DNA of 64,000 nt. It comes from Bacteroidales bacterium (lineage in GTDB: Bacteria > Bacteroidota > Bacteroidia > Bacteroidales > UBA932). Made by a program: the position numbers and the translations under genes. A model generated the notes under the pieces. That model did not search any database, was not told where the DNA came from, and was given only the letters and a program-made list of their open reading frames with translations. How positions within the stretch are numbered: the first letter of the stretch is position 1; every line of letters starts with the position of its first letter. Shown in pieces: positions 9,664 through 18,137 of the stretch. The stretch covers positions 28,753 to 92,752 of the forward strand of contig JAAYDZ010000006.1 in assembly GCA_012728975.1 (NCBI GenBank), in the 5' to 3' direction.

Positions 9664-9864
9664 TTACTGTTGCTTCTTCTTGAAGTAATGCGATAACTCT
9701 TGTTCGTACTTTTTTTTTAGATCCATGTCAAAAAGCTCGTCGGCTACTTCTATAACCTTTTCCGAGCATTTGTGATGCAGAGCAAGTTCTGCATAGGCTT
9801 CTTTCAAGGCTTCATTTTCTGCTCGAAGGCGTTTCAATTCGTCTATTTCATCTATTGTTTCCAC
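9664..9864 (-). CDS. IS3 transposase OrfA, C-terminal (leucine-zipper) part, contains -1 slippery A9G tract
   Basis: ELKRLRAENEALKEAYAELALHHK...; CTA AAA AAA AAG at 9710-9718. Confidence 0.75.
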   Translation of the reverse strand: METIDEIDELKRLRAENEALKEAYAELALHHKCSEKVIEVADELFDMDLKKKYEQELSHYFKKKQQ

Positions 9865-9878
9865 GCGGACTATTTTAT

Positions 9879-10052
9879 TTAATAAGTGTTGTTGCCATAT
9901 TTACGAAGCCATTTATGAATGGTGTCTCCGCCTGTAATGCCATATTTGCGACGACAATCCTCCATAGTTAAACCATTCTTTTCAATTTCTTCTACTACTT
10001 GTAATTTAAAGCAATCGCTGTACCGTGTTGTTGTTCTCTGAACTTTTGTCAT
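9879..10052 (-). pseudogene. IS3 transposase OrfA, N-terminal HTH part, frameshifted from the C-terminal part
   Basis: Hand translation MTKVQRTTTRYSDCFKLQVVEEIEKNGLTMEDCRRKYGITGGDTIHKWLRKYGNNTY*; the -1 frame continues as QHLLNKIVRVETIDEIDELKRLR, joining 9664-9864. Confidence 0.75.
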
Positions 10053-10095
10053 AATTTTTCCCGATTTAAATGTAAACCTATTTCAGGACATGACA

Positions 10096-10178
10096 CTTAC
10101 CCCGTACCCCGCACTACGAAACCCGTATCACGCAACCCGAAATACCCCGTACCACGAAACTCGCATCACGCAACACTA
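10096..10178. repeat. heptanucleotide array B (CGNANCM type)
   Basis: CGTACCC CGCACTA CGAAACC CGTATCA CGCAACC CGAAATA (CCC) CGTACCA CGAAACT CGCATCA CGCAACA CTACACA; last unit contains the purL stop codon. Confidence 0.9.
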
Positions 10179-13100
10179 CACATTCTCAATACACCAATTC
10201 CTTGCATTTACAAACATTTCCACCCAAGGGGTAACTACATCTTTGCGGTGTCCGTGAGGATAATATGCCCAGTTCCAGGGACGCACGCAGCGCTCCGGAT
10301 GGGGCATCATGGCTAGGTGGCGTCCATCTTTGCTGCAAACTCCGGCAATAGCTTCAGGAGAGCCGTTTGGATTGGCAGGATATGCGTCATAACTATATCT
10401 GAGAGCTATATTGTATTCTGATATCGGTCTGGGGAACTCAAATTGACCCTCGCCATGGGCAATCCATACTCCAAGTTTGCAACCCTGGAGGGACTTGAGC
10501 ATAATAGCAGGTGACTCAGGGATAGTAACTCCCACAAATCCGCTCTCAAACTTGTTCGAGGCATTATGGCGGAGCTTAGGAGCAGCTGATCTATCGGAAA
10601 GGGTGATGAAACCGAGCTCTCCCATCAGCTGGCAACCATTGCAAACACCAAGGCTAAGCGTATTGTTACGTGCATAGAAACGTTCAATGGTCCCCTTAGC
10701 CTTTTTATTGTACATCAATGTGCCTGCCCAGCCTTTGGCCGATCCAAGAGTGTCAGCGTTGGAGAATCCTCCCACGAACACAACCATTTGCACTTCATCC
10801 AAAGTTTCTCTTCCGCTGGTCAGATCGGTGGTATGTACATCTTTAACATCGAAACCGGCTAGATAGAGTGCCCAGGCCATTTCTCTCTCTCCGTTGGAGC
10901 CTTTCTCTCTGATAATAGCTGCTATGGGACGCTTTATTGGCTCTTCAGGCCTTTTACCGGAGAATCCATTAGGAAAACGGTAGGTGAGGGGCTGGAGTTT
11001 GTATCGAGAATATCTCTCTGTAGCTTTCTCTTCACCCGACTGCAGTTTATCGAAGTGATATGAGGTTTTATACCAGACATCACGCATTTTGTCGATATCA
11101 ATATCAAGAGTGTATGAAGAGAGTTTGAGAGTCATTTTACGCTCCTGCTGCCATTCTCCGATCTCGTAGAAATTGATTCCTTTGCGGGTAAGCAGTGAAG
11201 CAGCCTGACCTCCCGCGGTCTGTATGATGACTCCTGGAGCTTCGCAGAAGAGAGCATCCGATGAGGTAAAACTCAGATCTATGTAAAGGCCTCCTGTAGC
11301 GTTGGGGAAGCAGGATTCGAGCAGAGTGGTAATCAGGCCTCCGGCCGAAATGTCATGTCCTGCAAGGATGTGGCCTTCACTAATTAGAGACTGAAGGGTA
11401 TCGAAGCATTTTGTAAAATATCCGGCATCATCCACATCCGGAGTGTTGTTGCCAAGATAACACATTGTTTGCGCGTAAGCAGAGCCTCCCAGAGGGTGTC
11501 CCTGGGTATGAGTGAAGGGTATCCAAATAATATCGCTACGTCTGGAAGCGAGGTTGGGGTGAATCGTCTTGCGGATATCTTTTGCAGGTCCCACAGTGGA
11601 GATGATCAGAGTGCCGGGGGAGAGCACTTGTGTGCCGTCAGGATACCTCTGGGTCATTGACAACGAGTCTTTACCGGTTGGTATGTTAATACCAAGTGCT
11701 ATTGCAAAATCAGATGCAGCGCGTACAGCGTTGTAAAGACGTCTATCCTCACCTTCATTTTTACAGGGCCACATCCAGTTGGCACTCAAGGAAACGCTCT
11801 TTATACCCTCCTCTATAGGGGTCCACACCATATTGGTGAGTGCCTCGGCAATCGCCATTCTGGAACCGGCTTCAGGGTCTATTAATGCTACTGCGGGAGC
11901 GTGGCCAATGGAGGTAGCGATACCTTCGATGTCATCATAACCTATGGCTGTCACGCCAAGGTTGTTGAGCGGAAGTTGGATTTCACCGGTGCTTTGTTGG
12001 CAGGCAATCAGTCCGGTAACCGAACGGTCAACCTTGTTGATGAGCCAGTCTTTGCAGGCTACAGACTCCAGCTGGAGTACCTTTTCTATAGAGGCTATAA
12101 GCTCCTCTGCAGTGAGGTTGATGGTGGAAGGTACACTTTTGTATTGATAGGTAACGGTGGTGTCCTCCATTACCGTACCGGGTGTCGTCCCCAGCATATC
12201 TTCAATTTTGAGGTCTATGGGTACCTCGCCGGTTTGAAAGTTCTTTAGGGTGAAGTTTTGTTCTCCTGTGGTTTTACCTATTCTGTATAGAGGAGCACGC
12301 TCCCTTTCGGCTATTCTTATGAGTTCATCCACATCTTTGCTTTTCATAACCAGGCCCATACGTTCCTGTGATTCGTTACCGATAATCTCTTTGGCTGAAA
12401 GTGTAGGATCGCCGATGGGGAGACGGCTGATATCGATGGTTCCCCCGCTTTCCTCCACGAGTTCAGAAAGACAGTTAAGGTGCCCGCCGGCGCCGTGGTC
12501 ATGAACTGATACGATAGTATTGTGTTCTTTCTCTGCAATAGCCCTGATGGTGTTGTAGACACATTTCTGCATCTCAGGGTTGGAGCGCTGAATGGCATTG
12601 AGCTCAATATCACTTGCAAATTCACCCGTATCTACCGATGATACAGCCCCACCGCCCATTCCAATACGGTAGTTATCGCCTCCTAGAAGAATAATCTCGT
12701 CACCCGCTTTTGGGGAATCTTTCAGAGCGTCTTTTCTTTTGCCAAAACCTATACCTCCCGCGAGCATTATCACCTTATCAAAGCCATAGTCACGCCCCTC
12801 TTCCGAGTGCTCAAAGGTATAAAGTGAGCCGCAGATTAGAGGTTGTCCAAACTTGTTGCCGAAGTCGGATGCGCCGTTGGATGCCTTGATGAGGATCTCT
12901 AGGGGAGTTTGGTAGAGCCACTTTCGAGGAGGTCTACACTCCCATGCCCTCTGAGGTTCATCTTTAAATCGGGGATAGGAGGTCATATAGACGGCAGTTC
13001 CTGTGATGGGAAATGAGCCCTTGCCACCAGCTATGCGATCCCTTATTTCACCTCCGGTACCTGTGGCTGCTCCGTTGAAAGGTTCCACCGTCGTAGGGAA

Positions 13101-13850
13101 ATTGTGTGTTTCCGCTTTCAGCGAAATGACAGTCTCATTCTTGCTTTTTACAAAGAAATCCGGCTTGTCGCCCGACGCGGGATGGAAAAGATGTACCAGA
13201 GGACCCTCGACAAATGCGCAGTTGTCCCTATATGCGGAGACAATCCTGTTGGGATTAAGTTTAGAAGTCTTCTTGATCATGCTGAAAAGGGATGAGGGCA
13301 TCTCTTTTCCGTCAATAACGAATGTGCCATTGAATATCTTATGGCGACAATGCTCAGAATTGACCTGAGAAAAACCGAATACTTCGGAATCGGTCAGAGG
13401 TCTGCCGATACGGTCGCTAAGATCATGCAGGTAGCCAATCTCTTCATCTGAAAGCGCCAGTCCTTCTTCTATATTGTATGTTTCCAAATCGGTAATGTTT
13501 TTAACCGGCTCGAAAGTATTGTCTGTTGTGAAAATGTTCTGGTCAAGTCCATTATAGAGTCGCTGAAGCATCTTATCGATATTCGCTTCGGGTCCCGATA
13601 CCGGAAAATACTCTTCCATTCTTTCAATACCTTCAACATTCATATTGTGTGCAATCTCTGTGGCAGTAGTGCTCCAGGGAGTCACCATTTCTCTTCTGGG
13701 GCCTGCAAAATAACCCTTCAAATTGCCCGTACCCAAGGGTTCTGCTCCTGAGAAGAGCCATTGGAGTGCCTGAATATCGTCATCGCTGAGTGAATTTTTG
13801 CTTTTAACGGCAACAATAGTACCTGTAGTACATCTGAAGAATGAAATCAT
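10176..13850 (-). CDS. purL: phosphoribosylformylglycinamidine synthase (large, GATase-fused type)
   Basis: GFSQVNSEHCRHKIFNG, C-terminal GATase SLGVCNGCQLMGELG, HPERC. ORF track start at 13880 is a TTG inside a -7 box; ATG at 13850 (MISFFRCTTGTIVAVKSK) preferred. Confidence 0.96.
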   Translation of the reverse strand: MISFFRCTTGTIVAVKSKNSLSDDDIQALQWLFSGAEPLGTGNLKGYFAGPRREMVTPWSTTATEIAHNMNVEGIERMEEYFPVSGPEANIDKMLQRLYNGLDQNIFTTDNTFEPVKNITDLETYNIEEGLALSDEEIGYLHDLSDRIGRPLTDSEVFGFSQVNSEHCRHKIFNGTFVIDGKEMPSSLFSMIKKTSKLNPNRIVSAYRDNCAFVEGPLVHLFHPASGDKPDFFVKSKNETVISLKAETHNFPTTVEPFNGAATGTGGEIRDRIAGGKGSFPITGTAVYMTSYPRFKDEPQRAWECRPPRKWLYQTPLEILIKASNGASDFGNKFGQPLICGSLYTFEHSEEGRDYGFDKVIMLAGGIGFGKRKDALKDSPKAGDEIILLGGDNYRIGMGGGAVSSVDTGEFASDIELNAIQRSNPEMQKCVYNTIRAIAEKEHNTIVSVHDHGAGGHLNCLSELVEESGGTIDISRLPIGDPTLSAKEIIGNESQERMGLVMKSKDVDELIRIAERERAPLYRIGKTTGEQNFTLKNFQTGEVPIDLKIEDMLGTTPGTVMEDTTVTYQYKSVPSTINLTAEELIASIEKVLQLESVACKDWLINKVDRSVTGLIACQQSTGEIQLPLNNLGVTAIGYDDIEGIATSIGHAPAVALIDPEAGSRMAIAEALTNMVWTPIEEGIKSVSLSANWMWPCKNEGEDRRLYNAVRAASDFAIALGINIPTGKDSLSMTQRYPDGTQVLSPGTLIISTVGPAKDIRKTIHPNLASRRSDIIWIPFTHTQGHPLGGSAYAQTMCYLGNNTPDVDDAGYFTKCFDTLQSLISEGHILAGHDISAGGLITTLLESCFPNATGGLYIDLSFTSSDALFCEAPGVIIQTAGGQAASLLTRKGINFYEIGEWQQERKMTLKLSSYTLDIDIDKMRDVWYKTSYHFDKLQSGEEKATERYSRYKLQPLTYRFPNGFSGKRPEEPIKRPIAAIIREKGSNGEREMAWALYLAGFDVKDVHTTDLTSGRETLDEVQMVVFVGGFSNADTLGSAKGWAGTLMYNKKAKGTIERFYARNNTLSLGVCNGCQLMGELGFITLSDRSAAPKLRHNASNKFESGFVGVTIPESPAIMLKSLQGCKLGVWIAHGEGQFEFPRPISEYNIALRYSYDAYPANPNGSPEAIAGVCSKDGRHLAMMPHPERCVRPWNWAYYPHGHRKDVVTPWVEMFVNARNWCIENV

Positions 13851-13877
13851 ATCGTTATAGATTTTAGAAATATCACA

Positions 13878-13885
13878 CAAAAGTA
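13878..13885 (-). promoter_or_regulatory. putative -7 box TACTTTTG for purL
   Basis: TAnnTTTG on minus strand, 28 nt before ATG 13850. Confidence 0.5.
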
Positions 13886-13952
13886 GTGCTTTTTGAGAGA
13901 TATATCAGTTTTATTCCCCAATTTTGTGGTAAGAATATAAGCAAGATATCAA

Positions 13953-15284
13953 ATGAAATATTCTGACGTTGCATACGAAGAGATGCTAGAGTGGCTTTTT
14001 ACTCGTTTCCCCTCTTATCAGAGAGTAGGGGACAGGGCTTTCAAGCCGGGTATTGATACAATGCGCAAATACATTTCTCGGTTGGAATATCCTCACTTAC
14101 AATATAAGGCAATCCATATAGCAGGTACAAACGGTAAAGGTTCAGTATCTCATATGACTGCTTCTGCTCTTGCCTGCTGCGGAGTGAAAGTTGGACTCTA
14201 CACATCGCCGCATCTGACTGATTTTCGTGAGAGGATGAAAATAATATCACAAGGAGATGCGGGATGTACTTATGAGATGATTTTAAAAGAAGAAGTCTTT
14301 GCTTTTATGGAGCGATGCCGCGAATTTCTTGATAACTACAATCCCTCATTCTTCGAAATTACAACGGCGATGGCACTTGACTGGTTCCGTAGCCGGGATA
14401 TTGATGTAGCAGTAATTGAATGTGGCTTAGGAGGTCGTCTGGACTCCACTAATATTGTCACTCCCATCCTTTCGGTAATCACCAATATAGGGCTGGAACA
14501 TTGCGAATATCTCGGCCATACGATTGAAGAGATAGCGCGTGAGAAGGCAGGTATTATAAAAGCCGGAGTCCCTGCACTTGTAGGGGAGAGTACACCGGAG
14601 ACACGCGTTGTTTTTGAACAAGTGGCTGCGGAAGTGGGAGCTTCGGAACTTTTCTTTGCCGAGGAACTTCCACCCTTTTTTACTCTATCTCTTGATGAAA
14701 TTGATCTTAAAGGGGATTGTCAGCAGCGCAATCTGAGGACAGTTTCGGCTATCTTGTCATTGATGTCTACGAAAGGATTGTTGAATACCAAATGTGATAT
14801 AAACGAGCTTTCTAACGGTGTCTCAAATGCTGCCGCCTTTACAGGGCTACGTGGAAGATGGGAGAGACTCAGAGAGCCGGCAAACAACGGCGGTATTCAG
14901 GGCAAGGCTCCAATCATTTGTGATACGGCTCATAATGCTCACGCAATGCGATGGGTACGTGAACAGATAGATAAGATTTCGTGTGAATATGAGAATATAT
15001 TTCTTATATTGGGCGTTGTCGCTGACAAGGATTTAGATAGCATAGCCTCATATCTTCCAAGGGATGTTCACTTTATTTTGACCAACAGTACTGGGGAGAG
15101 AGCTCTGCCTGCGGTAAAACTGGCGAACTGTCTTTCAGATCATGGTATCAACGGTCACATAACAGCTTCCGTGAAGGAGGCACTGGAGAAGGCCGATTCG
15201 CTGGCCGGAGAAGAGGACCTGATATTTATCTGCGGTAGCAATTTCGTCGTAGCTGAAGTGTTGGAGATAGTAAGTAGTGTGTAA
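13953..15284 (+). CDS. folC: bifunctional folylpolyglutamate synthase/dihydrofolate synthase
   Basis: HIAGTNGKGSVSHMTAS, GLYTSPHLTDFRERM, ECGLGGRLDSTN, VITNIGLEH motifs. Confidence 0.95.
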   Translation: MKYSDVAYEEMLEWLFTRFPSYQRVGDRAFKPGIDTMRKYISRLEYPHLQYKAIHIAGTNGKGSVSHMTASALACCGVKVGLYTSPHLTDFRERMKIISQGDAGCTYEMILKEEVFAFMERCREFLDNYNPSFFEITTAMALDWFRSRDIDVAVIECGLGGRLDSTNIVTPILSVITNIGLEHCEYLGHTIEEIAREKAGIIKAGVPALVGESTPETRVVFEQVAAEVGASELFFAEELPPFFTLSLDEIDLKGDCQQRNLRTVSAILSLMSTKGLLNTKCDINELSNGVSNAAAFTGLRGRWERLREPANNGGIQGKAPIICDTAHNAHAMRWVREQIDKISCEYENIFLILGVVADKDLDSIASYLPRDVHFILTNSTGERALPAVKLANCLSDHGINGHITASVKEALEKADSLAGEEDLIFICGSNFVVAEVLEIVSSV

Positions 15285-15480
15285 TGTGTAGTGTTACGTG
15301 TTGCGGGGTGCGTGGTACGAGGAAGTATTGAGTTTTAAGTGAGTAGTGTGGAGTAATGTGTAATGAGTTCTGAGTATGGAGTATGGAGTATGGAGTATGG
15401 AGTATGGAGTAGTGAGGAGTAGGTATGGGGTACGAGAAAGTTTAGAGTAAGTAAAGTAAATAATAAGTAATTATAGTAAG
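15269..15480. repeat. heptanucleotide array C (long, three unit types in one array)
   Basis: AGTAAGT AGTGTGT AATGTGT AGTGTTA CGTGTTG CGGGGTG CGTGGTA ... (AGTATGG)x5 at 15373-15407 ... decaying into AT-rich AGTAAGTAA; starts inside the last folC codons. Confidence 0.9.
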
Positions 15481-15525
15481 TAATAAATAGATTTTAGTAA
15501 GTAATATTTAATATAATAAACAGTA

Positions 15526-16614
15526 ATGCAAAAAAGAAGATTTTTTTCGGTGGCTTTATTGCTCTTGGTAACCTTTTTTTCTTTAGGATGTACTGAAGAA
15601 ACGCTTGAGGCGAGGATTGAGCGTCTGCACAAAAAGATGTTCACGATTGATACTCACAACGATTATTCAATGTGGCTTGAGAATCCGGATGGGGATTACG
15701 GCGTTAAGGGAGGGCAGGTTTCATTTCAGCAGATGCATGATGGAGGGTTGGATGCTGCTTTCTTTGCGGCGTATCAGGACCAGGGTCCTATTGATCCAGA
15801 GTTCCACCGTTTTGCGCGTGAATATGCTGACACTTTGATATTACTACTCAAGCAATATGCTGAACAGAATAGCGAACTCGGTGCAATTGCCACTTCTATA
15901 AAGGAGATGAAGGCCCTCAAGAAGGCCGGTAAGGTTTCTCTCTTTCTTTCAATAGAGAATGCCTGTTGTCTGGGTGATTCACTACCGCTGGTTAAATACT
16001 ATTATGATCAAGGTGTGAGAATGATAGGGCTTACACACAACGGCAATAATGCTATAGCTGATGCCGGCACTACCAAGATAAAATTACATGGAGGCCTTTC
16101 AGACTTTGGCAAAGCGGTGATTGCCGAGATGAATCGTCTAGGTATTGTGGTTGACCTCTCGCATGCCTCCAGAGATGCAACACTCCAGGCCGTACAGGTG
16201 AGCAAAACACCAATTATCGCCAGCCATTCCTGTGCTTTTGCCGTTCGCGAACTTTCACGCAATCTTTCCGATGAAGAGATTATAGCAATTGCAGAAACGG
16301 GCGGTGTAGTACACCTTGCCCTGGATGCCTGGTTACTCCGTTATGGTCCTGATTTCAGTGCCGCTTCGTTAGATGATTTCATGAAACACCTGCATTATAT
16401 CATCGATCTGGTGGGAATAGATCATGTGGGAGTAGGCAGTGACTTTGACGGAGGTGGTGGATTGGTTGACTGCAAGGATATGAGCAAGTATCACAATCTT
16501 ACGAAACGCCTTATCGAAGAGGGGTTCTCCGATGAGGATATAATAAAAATATGGGGAGGCAATTTCCTCCGTGTCTTTGAAGAGGTAGAACGTTACGCTG
16601 CAGAGCAGCGATGA
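15526..16614 (+). CDS. membrane dipeptidase (renal dipeptidase, M19 family), lipoprotein
   Basis: FTIDTHNDYSMWLEN, MIGLTHNGNNAIADAGTTKIKLHGGLSDFGK, DLSHASRDAT, IASHSCAFAV, VGVGSDFDGGGG. Confidence 0.93.
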   Translation: MQKRRFFSVALLLLVTFFSLGCTEETLEARIERLHKKMFTIDTHNDYSMWLENPDGDYGVKGGQVSFQQMHDGGLDAAFFAAYQDQGPIDPEFHRFAREYADTLILLLKQYAEQNSELGAIATSIKEMKALKKAGKVSLFLSIENACCLGDSLPLVKYYYDQGVRMIGLTHNGNNAIADAGTTKIKLHGGLSDFGKAVIAEMNRLGIVVDLSHASRDATLQAVQVSKTPIIASHSCAFAVRELSRNLSDEEIIAIAETGGVVHLALDAWLLRYGPDFSAASLDDFMKHLHYIIDLVGIDHVGVGSDFDGGGGLVDCKDMSKYHNLTKRLIEEGFSDEDIIKIWGGNFLRVFEEVERYAAEQR

Positions 16615-16690
16615 TAGTTCAGAGTTCTGAGTATGTAGTCCTGAATCCTGAGTTTTGAGTTTTGAGTTTCGAATTTCGAATTTCGAGTTA
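16614..16690. repeat. heptanucleotide array D (TGAGTTT type) filling a convergent intergenic gap
   Basis: ATAGTTC AGAGTTC TGAGTAT GTAGTCC TGAATCC TGAGTTT TGAGTTT TGAGTTT CGAATTT CGAATTT CGAGTTA, 11 units in exact phase between two stop codons. Confidence 0.9.
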
Positions 16691-18040
16691 GAGAGCCCAG
16701 AGTAATAATCCCAAGCTGATAATTATGCCTGATATCAAAAGATTTATCAGGCAGTAGCCCATGATATCCCTCGCTCCAAGTTTGGCTATTGCGAGCGCAG
16801 GAATAGCCCAGAAAGGCTGTATTAGATTGGTCCAGGCATCACCCCAGGCGATAGCCATTCCTGTGATAGCAGGAGCCACGCCCAAGGTGGCTCCTGCAGG
16901 CATCATTATGGGGCCCTGAACGGCCCATTGACCTCCGCCCGAAGGTACGAATATATTGACCAGTCCTGCGCTAAGGAAGGTCAGAAGTGGGAAAGTGTGT
17001 TCATTGGAAATGCTGACGCAAAGATGGCTGATCTCTCCCGCAAGCGAAATACCTTCTACAGAAGTTCCTGTCATTATGCCCATAATACCGGCATAAAAAG
17101 GGAATTGTAACAGGATGCCCGCACTGCCTACTGCTGCTTTGTTAAGCGATTTGACATATGCGATAGGCGTTTTGTGAAACAATATTCCGAGGAAAAGGAA
17201 TAGCATTATCACAGAGTTTAAATCTAGAGATTCACCACGTACGAAGAGCTTCATTATCAGGAAGGCAAAACCCATTAAAGATATGATAATGGAAATCACC
17301 ATACTGTTTTCGGTCTTCTCGGCAGGGGTTGAAGGTTTGAATGATCTCTCGTCTTCTTCCTCTTCAAGCAGTTTGGGGTCAACTTCTACCACCTCTTTGC
17401 CTTTTGGATGCATAAGTGAATTGACCACGACCAGCGAAATTATTACAAGTCCTGAAATTGCCAGGTTGTAGATAGATAAAATGGTATTGCTGATCGCAAT
17501 TGGCTCTGTAACCACACCCATAGTGACAGTAGACAATGCTGCACCCGGAGTGGCGAGTGCCAGAGGAATGGAACCGGATATTCCTCCGTGCCATACCACA
17601 AAGCCGCTATATGCAGATGCAATCAGTAAACGATAATCGACACCGCGCATCTTCCTTGCAATGGATTTGGCGAATACGACTCCGATAATAAGACCGAAAC
17701 CCCAGTTGATCCAGCAGGCCAGTGCCGAAACTAAAGAAACCAAGGCAATCGCTCCAACCGGTTTTTTGGGCATTGAAGCCAGTTTGTCAAGTCCCTTTTT
17801 TATGGTAGGGGCATCGGCCAAAGTAGAACCGCATACCAGTACGAGTGCCATTTGCATAGAAAAGGCAAGCAATCCCCATACACCATTACCCCAATTGGTC
17901 AATACTTCCAGCGGTGTCTGTCTACATACGGGTATAGCCACCGCAAATGAAATAAAAGTCAGAAGCAGAGCGAAAATAAAGGGCTCCGGCAAATATCTTT
18001 GTACTACGCGTACACTGGCGTTGACTATTTTTCTGAACAT
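16688..18040 (-). CDS. short-chain fatty acid transporter, AtoE family
   Basis: Multi-TM; FVPSGGGQWAVQGPIMMPA, AIAWGDAWTNLIQPFWAIPAL. ATG at 18040 (MFRKIVNAS) preferred over the TTG at 18058. Confidence 0.9.
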   Translation of the reverse strand: MFRKIVNASVRVVQRYLPEPFIFALLLTFISFAVAIPVCRQTPLEVLTNWGNGVWGLLAFSMQMALVLVCGSTLADAPTIKKGLDKLASMPKKPVGAIALVSLVSALACWINWGFGLIIGVVFAKSIARKMRGVDYRLLIASAYSGFVVWHGGISGSIPLALATPGAALSTVTMGVVTEPIAISNTILSIYNLAISGLVIISLVVVNSLMHPKGKEVVEVDPKLLEEEEDERSFKPSTPAEKTENSMVISIIISLMGFAFLIMKLFVRGESLDLNSVIMLFLFLGILFHKTPIAYVKSLNKAAVGSAGILLQFPFYAGIMGIMTGTSVEGISLAGEISHLCVSISNEHTFPLLTFLSAGLVNIFVPSGGGQWAVQGPIMMPAGATLGVAPAITGMAIAWGDAWTNLIQPFWAIPALAIAKLGARDIMGYCLINLLISGIIISLGLLLWAL

Positions 18041-18065
18041 GATACCGGCTTTTGACAATTAATTT

Positions 18066-18073
18066 TCAAAGTT
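18066..18073 (-). promoter_or_regulatory. putative -7 box TAACTTTG
   Basis: TAnnTTTG on minus strand upstream of the AtoE-family gene. Confidence 0.5.
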
Positions 18074-18085
18074 AGTTTAAATTAA

Positions 18086-18093
18086 ATATTTTT
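18086..18093 (+). promoter_or_regulatory. putative -7 box TATTTTTG
   Basis: TAnnTTTG upstream of the SulP gene. Confidence 0.5.
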
Positions 18094-18137
18094 GTGCACT
18101 AAATCCAAAAGATAACCGACCTAATTTAACATTTCAG

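Larger units (their letters stand above)
8782..10095 (-). mobile_element. IS3-family insertion sequence, about 1.31 kb
   Basis: Imperfect terminal inverted repeats: left TGTCtcGTCCTaAAAaAaGTTgACA, right end (reverse complement) TGTCatGTCCTgAAAtAgGTTtACA; OrfA/OrfB transposase between them; no clear target-site duplication seen. Confidence 0.85.

Noticed and set aside
9879-10052. Stand-alone HTH regulator
   Set aside because: It is the N-terminal half of the IS3 OrfA, inside the IS inverted repeats.
13851-13880. TTG start of purL given by the ORF track
   Set aside because: The TTG overlaps a TACTTTTG -7 promoter box; ATG at 13850 fits the protein family better.
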